Notes under the pieces: generated by a model
Told to the model about the DNA's origin: nothing
Databases searched by the model: none
The model's input: the letters and a program-made list of their open reading frames with translations, nothing else
Program-made: the position numbers and the translations under genes
From: Ruminococcus sp. JC304
GTDB lineage: Bacteria > Bacillota > Clostridia > Lachnospirales > Lachnospiraceae
Direction: 5' to 3'
Assembly (NCBI GenBank): GCA_000285855.2
Contig: HE978651.1
Span: 975,681 to 1,039,680 of the forward strand
Length of the DNA stretch: 64,000 nt
In this document: positions 46,678 through 54,548 of the stretch, one piece after another
Numbering within the stretch: the first letter of the stretch is position 1
Layout: every line of letters starts with the position of its first letter

Positions 46678-46732
46678 AATCTATTACAGAGGATGTTGCA
46701 GTTCAGGGTTCTTCCGATACTGAAGCGGCTGT

Positions 46733-46950
46733 CTGATGATATTTCTATTGCAGGTTATGATGGAATTGATATTGCGAAAATTCTGGAGCCAAAGCTCACC
46801 ACCCTTTGTCAGGACACAGCGGCAATTGGCAGGATAGCTGCGGAGAAGCTGATCGATCTGATTGAGAATCCCAAGACTACATTGATTGATCGTTTTTCAG
46901 TAGACGGAACTTTGTTTAAGGGGGCATCTGTGAAAAAAATAAAAAAATAA
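46733..46950 (+). pseudogene. lacI C-terminal fragment
   Basis: It encodes the last 72 residues of the LacI regulator (DDISIAGYDGIDIAKIL onwards) and its stop codon. An upstream open frame links it to unrelated codons from 46693, producing a chimeric 85-codon frame with no ribosome site. It is not expected to make a functional repressor. Confidence 0.9.
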
Positions 46951-46952
46951 GA
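46733..46952. repeat. 220-bp direct repeat, right copy
   Basis: Identical by eye to 38305-38524. To its left lies the island, to its right the sequence that presumably followed lacI originally. The remnant of the lacI C-terminus in it has no start codon of its own. Confidence 0.95.
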
Positions 46953-46975
46953 TGTCTGAAAAATCAGGATCCTGC

Positions 46976-47004
46976 TTCACATAAGTTATAAAAAATGATA
47001 TAAT
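46976..47004 (+). promoter_or_regulatory. Promoter for the TRIC-like channel gene
   Basis: TTCACA, a 17-bp spacer and a perfect TATAAT, just past the right repeat. Confidence 0.55.
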
Positions 47005-47037
47005 TTATGAACTAAAATATAAAAGTCAGAGGTTAAT

Positions 47038-47697
47038 ATGGATTACCAGAGTATTATAACTTTTTTTATGGAAATGGCAGGTACGATTGCTTTTGCTGCT
47101 TCCGGGGCAATGGTAGGTGTAGAACGGAATATGGACATTTTCGGTGTCAGTGTACTGGGTGTAGTTACAGCTGTAGGCGGAGGTATGATCCGGGATATTG
47201 TGCTGGGGATTATTCCACCTAATGTGTTTACAAATCCGGTATATGCCTTGGTGGCTACCATTACTTCCTGTCTGGTTTTTCTGGTTTTTTACTGGAAACG
47301 GCAGCTTTTGGAAGGGCATATGCGGCTTACCTATGACAGAGTCATGCTGGTGATGGACTCTATCGGTCTGGGAATTTTTACAGTAGTGGGAGTGAATACG
47401 GGAATTCGCAGTGGATATATGGATAATGTGTTTCTCCTGGTGTTTCTGGGAACGATTACAGGAGTAGGGGGAGGCCTGCTGCGTGACATGATGGCAGGAG
47501 TACCGCCTTATATTTTTGTAAAGCATATTTATGCATGCGCGTCTATTGTAGGAGCGGTTGTATGTGTGTATATGAATCGTTTTGTGGGAAATGTGGAAGC
47601 TATGATGGTAGCCTGCTTCGTAATCATATTGATTCGGTATCTGGCAGCACATTATCGTTGGAATCTGCCCAGATTGCATAATGGTTGTGAACAATAA
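47038..47697 (+). CDS. TRIC/UPF0126-family membrane channel (YicG-like)
   Basis: A 219-residue membrane protein of the bacterial TRIC family, homologous to trimeric intracellular cation channels. It has seven hydrophobic segments built as two repeats, each marked by a glycine-rich turn: TAVGGGMIRDIVLG near residue 41 and GVGGGLLRDMMAG near 142. An AGAGGT site precedes the ATG. The physiological ion is unknown in bacteria. It is the first native gene after the island. Confidence 0.88.
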   Translation: MDYQSIITFFMEMAGTIAFAASGAMVGVERNMDIFGVSVLGVVTAVGGGMIRDIVLGIIPPNVFTNPVYALVATITSCLVFLVFYWKRQLLEGHMRLTYDRVMLVMDSIGLGIFTVVGVNTGIRSGYMDNVFLLVFLGTITGVGGGLLRDMMAGVPPYIFVKHIYACASIVGAVVCVYMNRFVGNVEAMMVACFVIILIRYLAAHYRWNLPRLHNGCEQ

Positions 47698-47730
47698 AAA
47701 GGAGCCCGGATTTATTCCGGACTCCTTTTT
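47696..47730 (+). terminator. Terminator after the TRIC-like gene
   Basis: A long stem AAAAAGGAG...CTCCTTTTT with a CCGGA inner part and T5; it may work for the convergent amt gene too. Confidence 0.88.
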
Positions 47731-47763
47731 GGCCTTATAGCAGGATATTTATTGATTGCTTAT

Positions 47764-49476
47764 TTATTTTGTATCCTGGAGAGCGAGATAACCTTCTTCG
47801 CCTGTACGGATCTTAACAACATTTTCAATGTCATATACAAATACTTTACCATCACCGATCTGACCTGTATGAAGGACTGCTTTGGCAGTTTCAATAACTT
47901 TCTTTACAGGTACCAGGCTGACAACAATCTCAATCTTGATCTTAGGAAGAAGATTCATTTCTACTTCAACACCACGATAGTAGGATGGAGCACCTTTCTG
48001 TACGCCGCATCCGAGAACATTTGTGATAGTAATACCTGTAACACCGATCTCATTCATTGCCTGCATAAATTCATCAAGCTTATTCTGACGTGTGATGATA
48101 ACAACCTTTGTAAGTTTATGAACGCCTTCTTTCGGAAGTTCAGGAACTGATTCAGCAGGAGCGGAAGGTCTGGCTGTAACAACAGGAGCTTTTACAGAAG
48201 TTCCCATAGGAGTTGGAACGCCTGCCATTGCGAAACCGTCATAAGCACTTGTAAGACCATGTTCTTTGGAGTCAAGACCTGCGATTTCTTCTTCAGCTGA
48301 AACACGAAGTCCGATTGTATGTTTGATTACCTGGAAGATAATTGTCATAGTAACAACAACCCATGCGATTGTAATGATCATACCAGTGAACTGAACACCA
48401 AATCCGTGGAAGCCGCCGCCTGTAAGGAGCCCTTTCCAGTCTGTGCCTGATCCGTCTGAGAAAAGACCAACTGCAAGGGTACCGAAAGCACCGTTTAAAC
48501 CATGAACACCGACAGCACCAACAGGGTCATCAATTTTCAGAACCTTGTCAATAAATTCAATACCAAATACTACGATAAAACCGGAAGCAATACCGATGAT
48601 TGCTGCGGATGTAGGAGAAACTGTGTCGCATCCTGCTGTAATTGCTACAAGTCCTGCAAGAGAACCGTTCAGAGACATGGAAACATCCGGTTTTTTGTAA
48701 CGTACCCATGTGATGATCATAACAGTTACAGTTGCAACAGCTGCTGCAAGGTTAGTAGTAACAAAGATTTTACCTGCACTTACGATTGCATCGCCTTCCA
48801 TACTTACTGTGGAAGCACCGTTAAATCCGAACCAGCAGAACCAGAGGATAAATACACCTAAAGCGCCAACTGTAAGGTTGTGTCCCGGGATAGCTTTTGA
48901 TTTGCCGTCCTTTGTATACTTACCGATACGAGGTCCAAGGATGATAGCACCGATCAGAGCTGCCACACCACCTACCATATGTACTGCACAGGAACCTGCG
49001 AAATCGTGGAATCCCATCTGGCTGATAAATCCACCGCCCCAGATCCAGTGTCCGGATATCGGATATACAACAAGACTGATCATAAGGCTGTAGACGCAAT
49101 AGGAAAGGAACTTGGTACGTTCTGCCATTGCACCGGAAACAATTGTTGCGGATGTTGCACAGAATACTGTCTGGAAGATTAAGAATGCCCAGAAAGGAAC
49201 TCCGTCAGGAAGCATTCCTGAACCATAGTGTGCTTCTGTTGCAATACCACCGATCTTTCCGATAAATCCATTACCTGCACCAAACATCAGACCGAAGCCG
49301 ACCAGCCAGAAGACCGGGGTTCCGATACAGAAGTCCATCAGGTTTTTCATAATAATGTTACCTGCGTTTTTGGCTCGTGTGAAGCCTGTTTCTACCATTG
49401 CGAATCCGGCCTGCATAAAGAAGACCAGTGCGGCGCCGACCAGCACCCATATTGTGTTTACTGAAGAAAATTCCAT
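47764..49476 (-). CDS. amt: Ammonium transporter with fused C-terminal PII domain
   Basis: An ammonium channel and its regulator on one chain of 570 residues. Residues 1-400 form the AmtB part, with the conserved GFAMVETGFTRAKN, DFAGSCAVHMVGG and GVHGLNGAFGT segments. A linker of about 50 residues leads to a full PII (GlnK-like) domain at about 455-570: VVIITRQNKLDEFMQAM, a T-loop with YYRGVE including the Tyr that is uridylylated in proteobacteria, LPKIKIEIVV and TGQIGDGKVFVYDIENVVKIRTGE. In this fusion PII is tethered to the pore it gates. The leader contains a terminator hairpin and the strong ribosome site is GGGAGGAG. No separate glnK is present. Confidence 0.94.
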   Translation of the reverse strand: MEFSSVNTIWVLVGAALVFFMQAGFAMVETGFTRAKNAGNIIMKNLMDFCIGTPVFWLVGFGLMFGAGNGFIGKIGGIATEAHYGSGMLPDGVPFWAFLIFQTVFCATSATIVSGAMAERTKFLSYCVYSLMISLVVYPISGHWIWGGGFISQMGFHDFAGSCAVHMVGGVAALIGAIILGPRIGKYTKDGKSKAIPGHNLTVGALGVFILWFCWFGFNGASTVSMEGDAIVSAGKIFVTTNLAAAVATVTVMIITWVRYKKPDVSMSLNGSLAGLVAITAGCDTVSPTSAAIIGIASGFIVVFGIEFIDKVLKIDDPVGAVGVHGLNGAFGTLAVGLFSDGSGTDWKGLLTGGGFHGFGVQFTGMIITIAWVVVTMTIIFQVIKHTIGLRVSAEEEIAGLDSKEHGLTSAYDGFAMAGVPTPMGTSVKAPVVTARPSAPAESVPELPKEGVHKLTKVVIITRQNKLDEFMQAMNEIGVTGITITNVLGCGVQKGAPSYYRGVEVEMNLLPKIKIEIVVSLVPVKKVIETAKAVLHTGQIGDGKVFVYDIENVVKIRTGEEGYLALQDTK

Positions 49477-49520
49477 AATATTACTCCTCCCTCATTCATG
49501 AATAAATTTCCTCTATATCG

Positions 49521-49556
49521 AAAAACGCGGCAGAATCCCTAAAAGGTTCTGTCGCG
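49521..49556 (-). terminator. Terminator hairpin in the amt leader
   Basis: A 12-bp stem with wobbles (CGCGGCAGAATC at 49526 and GTTCTGTCGCG to 49556), read on the minus strand and followed by T5. It lies about 45 bp upstream of the amt start, so it either ends transcripts from glnN or attenuates amt. Confidence 0.7.
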
Positions 49557-49594
49557 CTTTTGCGAACTTAAAATTTTTTTATAAATATATGTAA

Positions 49595-49686
49595 AACAGG
49601 GGAATATCAAAATATCGTGTGATTAATGGATGAGGAAATCGATAATGAATTATGAAGTAGAGTTCATAAAGGGATATTCCCCTGTT
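49595..49686. repeat. 14-bp inverted repeat upstream of amt
   Basis: Two perfect arms, AACAGGGGAATATC at 49595-49608 and its complement at 49673-49686, are 64 bp apart. A possible amt promoter on the minus strand (TTGATA, 17 bp, TATTTA) uses a -35 box that overlaps the left arm. The spacer also contains a 7-bp hairpin with a 6-nt loop (TTATGAA arms). Confidence 0.55.
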
Positions 49687-49714
49687 GTTACCAATGTAGT
49701 CAAGTGGATATTCG

Positions 49715-49785
49715 CAATCCGCTTCGCTGCTTGCTCATAACCGAATAACTGCTCCGCAGTTATTCGGTTAAATATTTACGGATTG
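49715..49785. repeat. Strong palindrome downstream of glnN
   Basis: A perfect 13-bp hairpin (AACCGAATAACTG arms, 49739-49751 and 49757-49769, loop CTCCG) is enclosed by a second pairing CAATCCG/CGGATTG (49715-49721 and 49779-49785). No T-run follows on either strand. It lies 50 bp after the glnN stop. Confidence 0.6.
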
Positions 49786-49837
49786 TTCCATTGCTTTGCA
49801 GCTCCAATAATCCTATAAACATTCAGAATCATATCAT

Positions 49838-51937
49838 TTATACGGAAAACAGAAGCTTGTCATAGGTAGGATATGGAAGCAGTGCATCCGGAATCAGTGT
49901 TTCAGCTGTATCTACAGATTTTCTTAAGCTTTCCATGTCGGAAAGTACTATGGACTGATATGCCTTTGCATTTGCAAGAGGATCCTCTGTAGCAAGAGCT
50001 GTTGCTGTATCTGCTTTCAAGGTTTCCAGACCTTTGGTGATATCACCGGCAAGATCAGAGAGTTCTTTGATCAGTTTACCTTCTGCATCAGTACTGATAT
50101 CTGCAATAACAGATTTTTTGGAAATAGCAGTAGCCGCCAGCTTGTCAATATATTCAAATACAGATGGAAGGAAATCCTTCTGTACCATTTCAACCATAGT
50201 ATTGGATTCGATATTAACGATCTTGGAATAGGCTTCCAGCCAGATTTCATAACGGGATTCAATTTCTTCTTTGGTAAAAATGCCATATTTTGTGAAGAGC
50301 TCGATATTTTTGTCTGCAATCCACTGTGGAAGAGCATCCGGGGTAGATTTCAGGTTAAAGAGACCCCGTTTTTCAGCTTCAGCAATCCATTCATCTGTAT
50401 AACCATTACCATTAAAAATAACACGTTTGTGAGCAATAATGGTCTTTTTGATCAGTTCATGGATTGATTCTTCCATTTTGTCTTTCGGAACATCTTTTAA
50501 TTCCTCAGCAAACTGATGAACAGCCTCAGCAACGGCTGTGTTCAGGATGATATTTGGGTTTGCAACAGAAGCTTCAGATCCCAGCATACGGAATTCAAAT
50601 TTATTACCGGTAAATGCGAATGGTGAAGTACGGTTTCTGTCTGTGTTATCTTTTACAAAGTGCGGAAGAACCTTGGCACCGATGTTCATCTGGACAGCAC
50701 GGCTTCCTGCGAAATATTCATCTTTTTCAATTGCTTTTAATACTTCTGTAAGTTCATCACCAAGGAAGACGGATACAACTGCAGGCGGAGCCTCGTTGGC
50801 ACCCAGACGATGATCATTTCCTGCACTTGCAACAGAAATACGAAGTACATCTGCATATTCATCTACTGCTTTGATCACAGCAGTAAGGAAAATCAGAAAC
50901 TGTGTGTTTTCTCCCGGCGTTTTGCCAGGATCCAGAATATTTATGCCATCATCTGTGATCATAGACCAGTTATTGTGCTTTCCGCTTCCGTTAATGCCGT
51001 CAAATGGTTTTTCATGAAGGAGGCAGACCAGACCATGCTTGTCAGCAACTTTCTTCATGATTTCCATTGTAAGCTGGTTGTGGTCAACTGCAACATTTGT
51101 GGTATCAAATACAGGAGCTAATTCATGCTGTGCAGGAGCTACTTCATTGTGTTTAGTTTTGGCAGGAATGCCCAGCTTCCAGAGCTCAACGTCCAGATCA
51201 TGCATGTAAGCTGCAACTCGCGGCTTAAGTGCTCCGAAATAATGATCTTCCATCTCCTGTCCTTTTGGAGCAGGGGCACCGATCAAAGTACGTCCACAGA
51301 ATACCAGATCTTTTCTTTGTTTATATAATTCTTTGTCTACCAGGAAGTATTCCTGCTCCGGACCAACGGTGGTATTTACATGTTTAATGGTTTTGTTTCC
51401 TATAATATGGAGAAGATTTACGGCCTCTTTGTCCAATGTCTGCATGGAGCGGAGAAGAGGAGTCTTTTTATCCAGTGCTTCGCCACTGTAGGAGCAGAAT
51501 GCTGTAGGAATGTAAAGAGTTCCGTCTTTAATGAATGCCGGTGATGTCGGATCCCATGCAGTATATCCTCTTGCCTCGAATGTGGCACGAAGACCGCCTG
51601 ACGGGAAACTGGAAGCATCCGGCTCACCTTTTACAAGTTCTTTGCCGGAGAAATCCATGATCACCTGACCGTCTCCTGTAGGAGAAATAAAGCTGTCATG
51701 CTTTTCTGCTGTTACATTTGTCATTGGCTGGAACCAGTGAGTATAATGGGTGGCTCCGTTTTCTGTAGCCCATTCTTTCATTGCAACTGCAACGGAGTTG
51801 GCAACATCAAGTTCAAGATGTGTACCGTTCTCAATTGTTTTCTTTAATGCTTTGTACATGTCCTTTGGCAGTTTGCTTCTCATTACCTTGTCATTGAAGA
51901 CCAGGCTGCCATACAGTTCAGGGATATTCTGTGCCAT
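49838..51937 (-). CDS. glnN: Glutamine synthetase type III
   Basis: Makes glutamine from glutamate, ammonia and ATP, the entry point of ammonia assimilation. The 699 residues are typical of GSIII (GlnN), found in Bacteroidetes, cyanobacteria and Clostridia. Conserved type III motifs include SFPSGGLRATFEARGYTAWDP, VGPEQEYFLVD, HNEVAPAQHE and KPFDGINGSGKHNNWS. An AAAGGAG site precedes the ATG. It is encoded next to the amt-PII fusion, and gltBD lies 4 kb away, so uptake and GS/GOGAT are grouped together. The leader carries a terminator hairpin at its 5' end. Confidence 0.96.
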   Translation of the reverse strand: MAQNIPELYGSLVFNDKVMRSKLPKDMYKALKKTIENGTHLELDVANSVAVAMKEWATENGATHYTHWFQPMTNVTAEKHDSFISPTGDGQVIMDFSGKELVKGEPDASSFPSGGLRATFEARGYTAWDPTSPAFIKDGTLYIPTAFCSYSGEALDKKTPLLRSMQTLDKEAVNLLHIIGNKTIKHVNTTVGPEQEYFLVDKELYKQRKDLVFCGRTLIGAPAPKGQEMEDHYFGALKPRVAAYMHDLDVELWKLGIPAKTKHNEVAPAQHELAPVFDTTNVAVDHNQLTMEIMKKVADKHGLVCLLHEKPFDGINGSGKHNNWSMITDDGINILDPGKTPGENTQFLIFLTAVIKAVDEYADVLRISVASAGNDHRLGANEAPPAVVSVFLGDELTEVLKAIEKDEYFAGSRAVQMNIGAKVLPHFVKDNTDRNRTSPFAFTGNKFEFRMLGSEASVANPNIILNTAVAEAVHQFAEELKDVPKDKMEESIHELIKKTIIAHKRVIFNGNGYTDEWIAEAEKRGLFNLKSTPDALPQWIADKNIELFTKYGIFTKEEIESRYEIWLEAYSKIVNIESNTMVEMVQKDFLPSVFEYIDKLAATAISKKSVIADISTDAEGKLIKELSDLAGDITKGLETLKADTATALATEDPLANAKAYQSIVLSDMESLRKSVDTAETLIPDALLPYPTYDKLLFSV

Positions 51938-52043
51938 ATAGGTATTCTCCTTTCGAATTATGGTTCATCAATTTTTTTCGTCTCATAGAAAATCCCTCAT
52001 TCGCATAACATTTTCTATAAAACGAAAAGTTTTGTATAAAACG

Positions 52044-52088
52044 AAAAAGGCACTTCGAATCTGATTTACATCAGTTCAAAGCGCCTTT
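52044..52088 (-). terminator. Terminator hairpin at the 5' end of the glnN leader
   Basis: A roughly 19-bp stem, arms AAAGGC at 52083-52088 and GCCTTT at 52046-52051 with a GTAA loop, is followed by T5 on the minus strand. It begins about 8 nt after the predicted transcription start and about 110 nt before the glnN start. Downstream of it TATAAAACGAAAA occurs twice in direct repeat (52018 and 52036). The position suggests attenuation of glnN. Confidence 0.75.
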
Positions 52089-52102
52089 GCTTTATGTGCT
52101 GT

Positions 52103-52131
52103 ACTATAAACGATATAAAAAGAGATGTCAA
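52103..52131 (-). promoter_or_regulatory. Promoter for glnN
   Basis: Minus strand TTGACA and TATAGT with a 17-bp spacer. Start predicted near 52096. Confidence 0.75.
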
Positions 52132-52195
52132 GTACTTTTTTAAAAAAATAGAAAAAACAGAAAAAATTACAGACAATAAAAATAAAAAGGAACAG

Positions 52196-52223
52196 TTGAC
52201 AAATTTAATTCTGTTATTATAAT
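52196..52223 (+). promoter_or_regulatory. Promoter for purF
   Basis: TTGACA and TATAAT with a 16-bp spacer. The leader of about 45 nt is too short for a purine riboswitch. Confidence 0.78.
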
Positions 52224-52272
52224 TTACTATGCAAGTTTTTAACGATATGATAGAAATCGGAGGAGAGATCAG

Positions 52273-53688
52273 ATGGCTGGAATAAAAGAAGAATGTGGGG
52301 TGTTTGGCATTTATGATTTGGATGGAGGAAATGTGGTTCCATCCATATATTATGGATTGACTTCCCTGCAGCACAGAGGACAGGAATCATGTGGACTGGC
52401 AGTTTCAGATACCAGAGGAGAGAGAGGAAATGTAAAATTTCACAAGGATCTTGGACTGGTAAGTGAAGTGCTTCGCCAGGATGTAGTGCGTAAATATTCA
52501 GGAGACATTGGAATTGGTCATGTAAGATATTCTACAACAGGAGCTTCTGTTGCTGAAAATGCGCAGCCCCTGGTTTTGTCTTATGTAAAGGGAACTTTGG
52601 CGCTGGCTCATAATGGAAATCTGGTCAACACACCGGAACTGAAGTGGGAACTGATCCAGAATGGTGCAATTTTCCATACAACTACAGATTCAGAAGTGAT
52701 TGCTTTCCATATTGCAAGAGAACGTGTGCATTCCAAAACAGTAGAGGAAGCTGTTTTAAAAACAGCCAGGAAGATTAAAGGCGCTTATGGACTGGTTGTT
52801 ATGAGCCCGAGAAAACTTATCGCTGTCCGAGATCCTTATGGCCTGAAGCCTTTATGCCTGGGAAAAAGAGGAAATACTTATGTAATTGCTTCTGAAAGCT
52901 GTGCGCTGACCTCAGTGAGTGCGGAGTTTGTCCGTGATATTGAACCGGGCGAAATTCTTACTATCACAAAAGATGGACTGAAATCCAATATGGAACTTGC
53001 CGGTACAAAAAAGGCACATTGTGTATTTGAGTATATTTATTTTGCCCGCCTTGACAGTACAATCGATGGAGTAAAGGTTTATGATGCCAGAATCCGGGGT
53101 GGTAAATCGCTTGCCAAGTCTTATCCTGTAGAAGCAGACATTGTTACAGGTGTTCCGGAATCCGGTCTTCCGGCAGCAAAGGGATACTCAGAAGAATCAG
53201 GGATTCCCTTTGCATTTGCATTTTATAAAAACAGCTACATTGGACGAACCTTTATCAAGCCTACCCAGGAAGAAAGAGAATCCAGTGTACATCTGAAATT
53301 AAGTGTGCTGGAGTCTGTAGTGAAGGGAAAAAGAATTGTTCTGGTAGATGATTCAATTGTAAGAGGTACCACGATTGCCAATCTGATCCATATGTTAAAA
53401 GAGGCTGGTGCAAAAGAGGTACATGTGCGTATCAGTTCCCCGCCATTTTTGCACCCGTGTTATTTCGGCACAGATGTACCTTCTAATGATCAGCTTATTG
53501 CTGCCAGCCACAGTGAAGAAGAAATCTGTCAGATGATCGGTGCGGATTCTCTTGGATATATGCAGACAGATTATTTGAAAGGCATGGCAGGAGGACTTCC
53601 TCTCTGCAAGGCTTGCTTTGACGGTAAGTATCCAATGGATATTCCTGACTATAAAGATGCTGATTTTATGGATATTGTAAAATGCTGA
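52273..53688 (+). CDS. purF: Amidophosphoribosyltransferase
   Basis: Commits PRPP to purine synthesis, using glutamine as nitrogen donor. The 471-residue protein starts with a short propeptide, MAGIKEE, before Cys8, the glutaminase nucleophile (CGVFG) exposed after processing. The PRPP loop reads VLVDDSIVRGTT near residue 356, and Cys residues near the C-terminus (for example CKACFDGKYP) fit the 4Fe-4S type. A GGAGGAG site precedes the ATG. It is divergent from glnN and has no neighbouring pur genes here. Confidence 0.96.
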   Translation: MAGIKEECGVFGIYDLDGGNVVPSIYYGLTSLQHRGQESCGLAVSDTRGERGNVKFHKDLGLVSEVLRQDVVRKYSGDIGIGHVRYSTTGASVAENAQPLVLSYVKGTLALAHNGNLVNTPELKWELIQNGAIFHTTTDSEVIAFHIARERVHSKTVEEAVLKTARKIKGAYGLVVMSPRKLIAVRDPYGLKPLCLGKRGNTYVIASESCALTSVSAEFVRDIEPGEILTITKDGLKSNMELAGTKKAHCVFEYIYFARLDSTIDGVKVYDARIRGGKSLAKSYPVEADIVTGVPESGLPAAKGYSEESGIPFAFAFYKNSYIGRTFIKPTQEERESSVHLKLSVLESVVKGKRIVLVDDSIVRGTTIANLIHMLKEAGAKEVHVRISSPPFLHPCYFGTDVPSNDQLIAASHSEEEICQMIGADSLGYMQTDYLKGMAGGLPLCKACFDGKYPMDIPDYKDADFMDIVKC

Positions 53689-53922
53689 TTCCTGAGAAAG
53701 AAAGGATGTACCAGCATATCCATTAATTGGATACAGGAAATAAAAAATCATGAAAATTGGGGAAAATGCATATAATTATAAAGAGATTCCCGTAAAATGG
53801 TCAAGCCAATATGAGAATATATAAAATATGAAAAGACAAAATAGCTAAATTAGCAGCATTATAATTGTACAAAATATACAAAATGAAATAGAAAAAACGT
53901 CAACAGGAAATCGTGAAAAATC

Positions 53923-53951
53923 TTGACAAATCGAAATGTGTAGGACATAAT
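53923..53951 (+). promoter_or_regulatory. Promoter for the HPr-like gene
   Basis: TTGACA, a 17-bp spacer and CATAAT. The 230 bp between purF and this box are AT-rich and hold nothing recognisable; no strong terminator for purF was found. Confidence 0.65.
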
Positions 53952-54020
53952 GTGTGCAATTGAAAGGTGATAGGTTCACTGATAAAAGTATGAACAGAGT
54001 ATCCAGAAAGGGTGATCATT

Positions 54021-54248
54021 ATGACACAGAGTAAGATTAAGTTAAATGCAGCGGAGGATGTACAGGAATTTGTAAATGCAGCTTCCAAATGTGATTTTGA
54101 TATTGATATTTATTATAATAGGTTTCTCATTGACGCGAAATCCATTCTTGGGATTTTGAGTATGGATCTGACAAAGGTTTTGACCGTAGATTGTCATGGA
54201 GAAAATAAGGAGTTTGAGCGTACTCTTCAAAAGTTTGCAGTAGCCTGA
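54021..54248 (+). CDS. HPr-like protein lacking the phosphoacceptor histidine
   Basis: A 75-residue protein with the HPr fold pattern: KIKLNAAEDVQEFVNAASKCDFDIDIYYN followed by DAKSILGILSMDL, which matches the Ser46 region (KSIMGVMSLG) of HPr. The segment that should hold GxHARPAT with His15 is replaced by AEDVQEFV, so it cannot accept phosphate from Enzyme I. The Ser remains. It may be a regulatory paralogue, but that is inference. The ATG with an AAAGGG site was preferred to an upstream GTG. It is a single gene with its own promoter and terminator. Confidence 0.8.
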   Translation: MTQSKIKLNAAEDVQEFVNAASKCDFDIDIYYNRFLIDAKSILGILSMDLTKVLTVDCHGENKEFERTLQKFAVA

Positions 54249-54258
54249 AGCTATAAAA

Positions 54259-54292
54259 GTCGGGAACAGTATATCTGTTCCTGATTTTTTTT
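54259..54292 (+). terminator. Terminator after the HPr-like gene
   Basis: A 10-bp stem with arms TCGGGAACAG and CTGTTCCTGA, followed by T8. Confidence 0.9.
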
Positions 54293-54313
54293 ACCGAATC
54301 AGATATTTCAATA

Positions 54314-54342
54314 TTGACAAAGATAAAAAATTGTTTTATAGT
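54314..54342 (+). promoter_or_regulatory. Promoter for pyrG
   Basis: TTGACA, a 17-bp spacer and TATAGT, with a leader of about 200 nt before pyrG. Confidence 0.7.
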
Positions 54343-54406
54343 ATAGCATATTTTTAAGATAAAAATCGGAAATATGGTTTCGAATAAGAAAGATAAATCT
54401 GACAAA

Positions 54407-54469
54407 GGCGTCAGGTACAGAACTTGTGGGCAAAGTGTCCCTATAGAGCTTCTGTACTTGGCGCTTTTT
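54407..54469 (+). terminator. Terminator-like hairpin in the pyrG leader
   Basis: A stem of about 15 bp (GGTACAGAA core) with an internal GGGC...GTCCC hairpin, ending in T5. It stands about 60 nt after the predicted start and 80 nt before pyrG. B. subtilis-type control by G addition needs a GGG start, which is not present here. Confidence 0.65.
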
Positions 54470-54548
54470 ATTATTGAAATCCAGATTTTCCGGAAAGAAT
54501 TTATGTTATCAGTTTTAGAGAACCAAGGATGATGGAGGAGGAAATCAA

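Larger units (their letters stand above)
38525..46732. mobile_element. 8.2-kb inserted segment between the two lacI 3' copies
   Basis: The content is unlike the housekeeping surroundings: secreted proteins, an IS4-type transposase, a frameshifted sigma factor, an Rpn-type nuclease and several gene fragments. No integrase, relaxase or replication gene was found. The left edge cuts a gene, so the boundary is a recombination joint rather than a natural element end. A single crossover of a circular DNA carrying the lacI 3' end would yield exactly this structure. Whether it is a true mobile unit is inference. Confidence 0.55.

Noticed and set aside
46693-46950. Functional small LacI-like protein
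   Set aside because: Its first 14 codons come from unrelated DNA, no ribosome site is seen and the DNA-binding domain is missing.
38305-46952. Conventional integrative element with integrase
   Set aside because: I looked for tyrosine or serine recombinase motifs between the repeats and found none; only an IS4 transposase and an Rpn-type nuclease are present.
47026-47694. 222-codon minus-strand frame opposite the TRIC-like gene
   Set aside because: His/Ser-rich composition and full overlap with a clear membrane protein gene mark it as a shadow.
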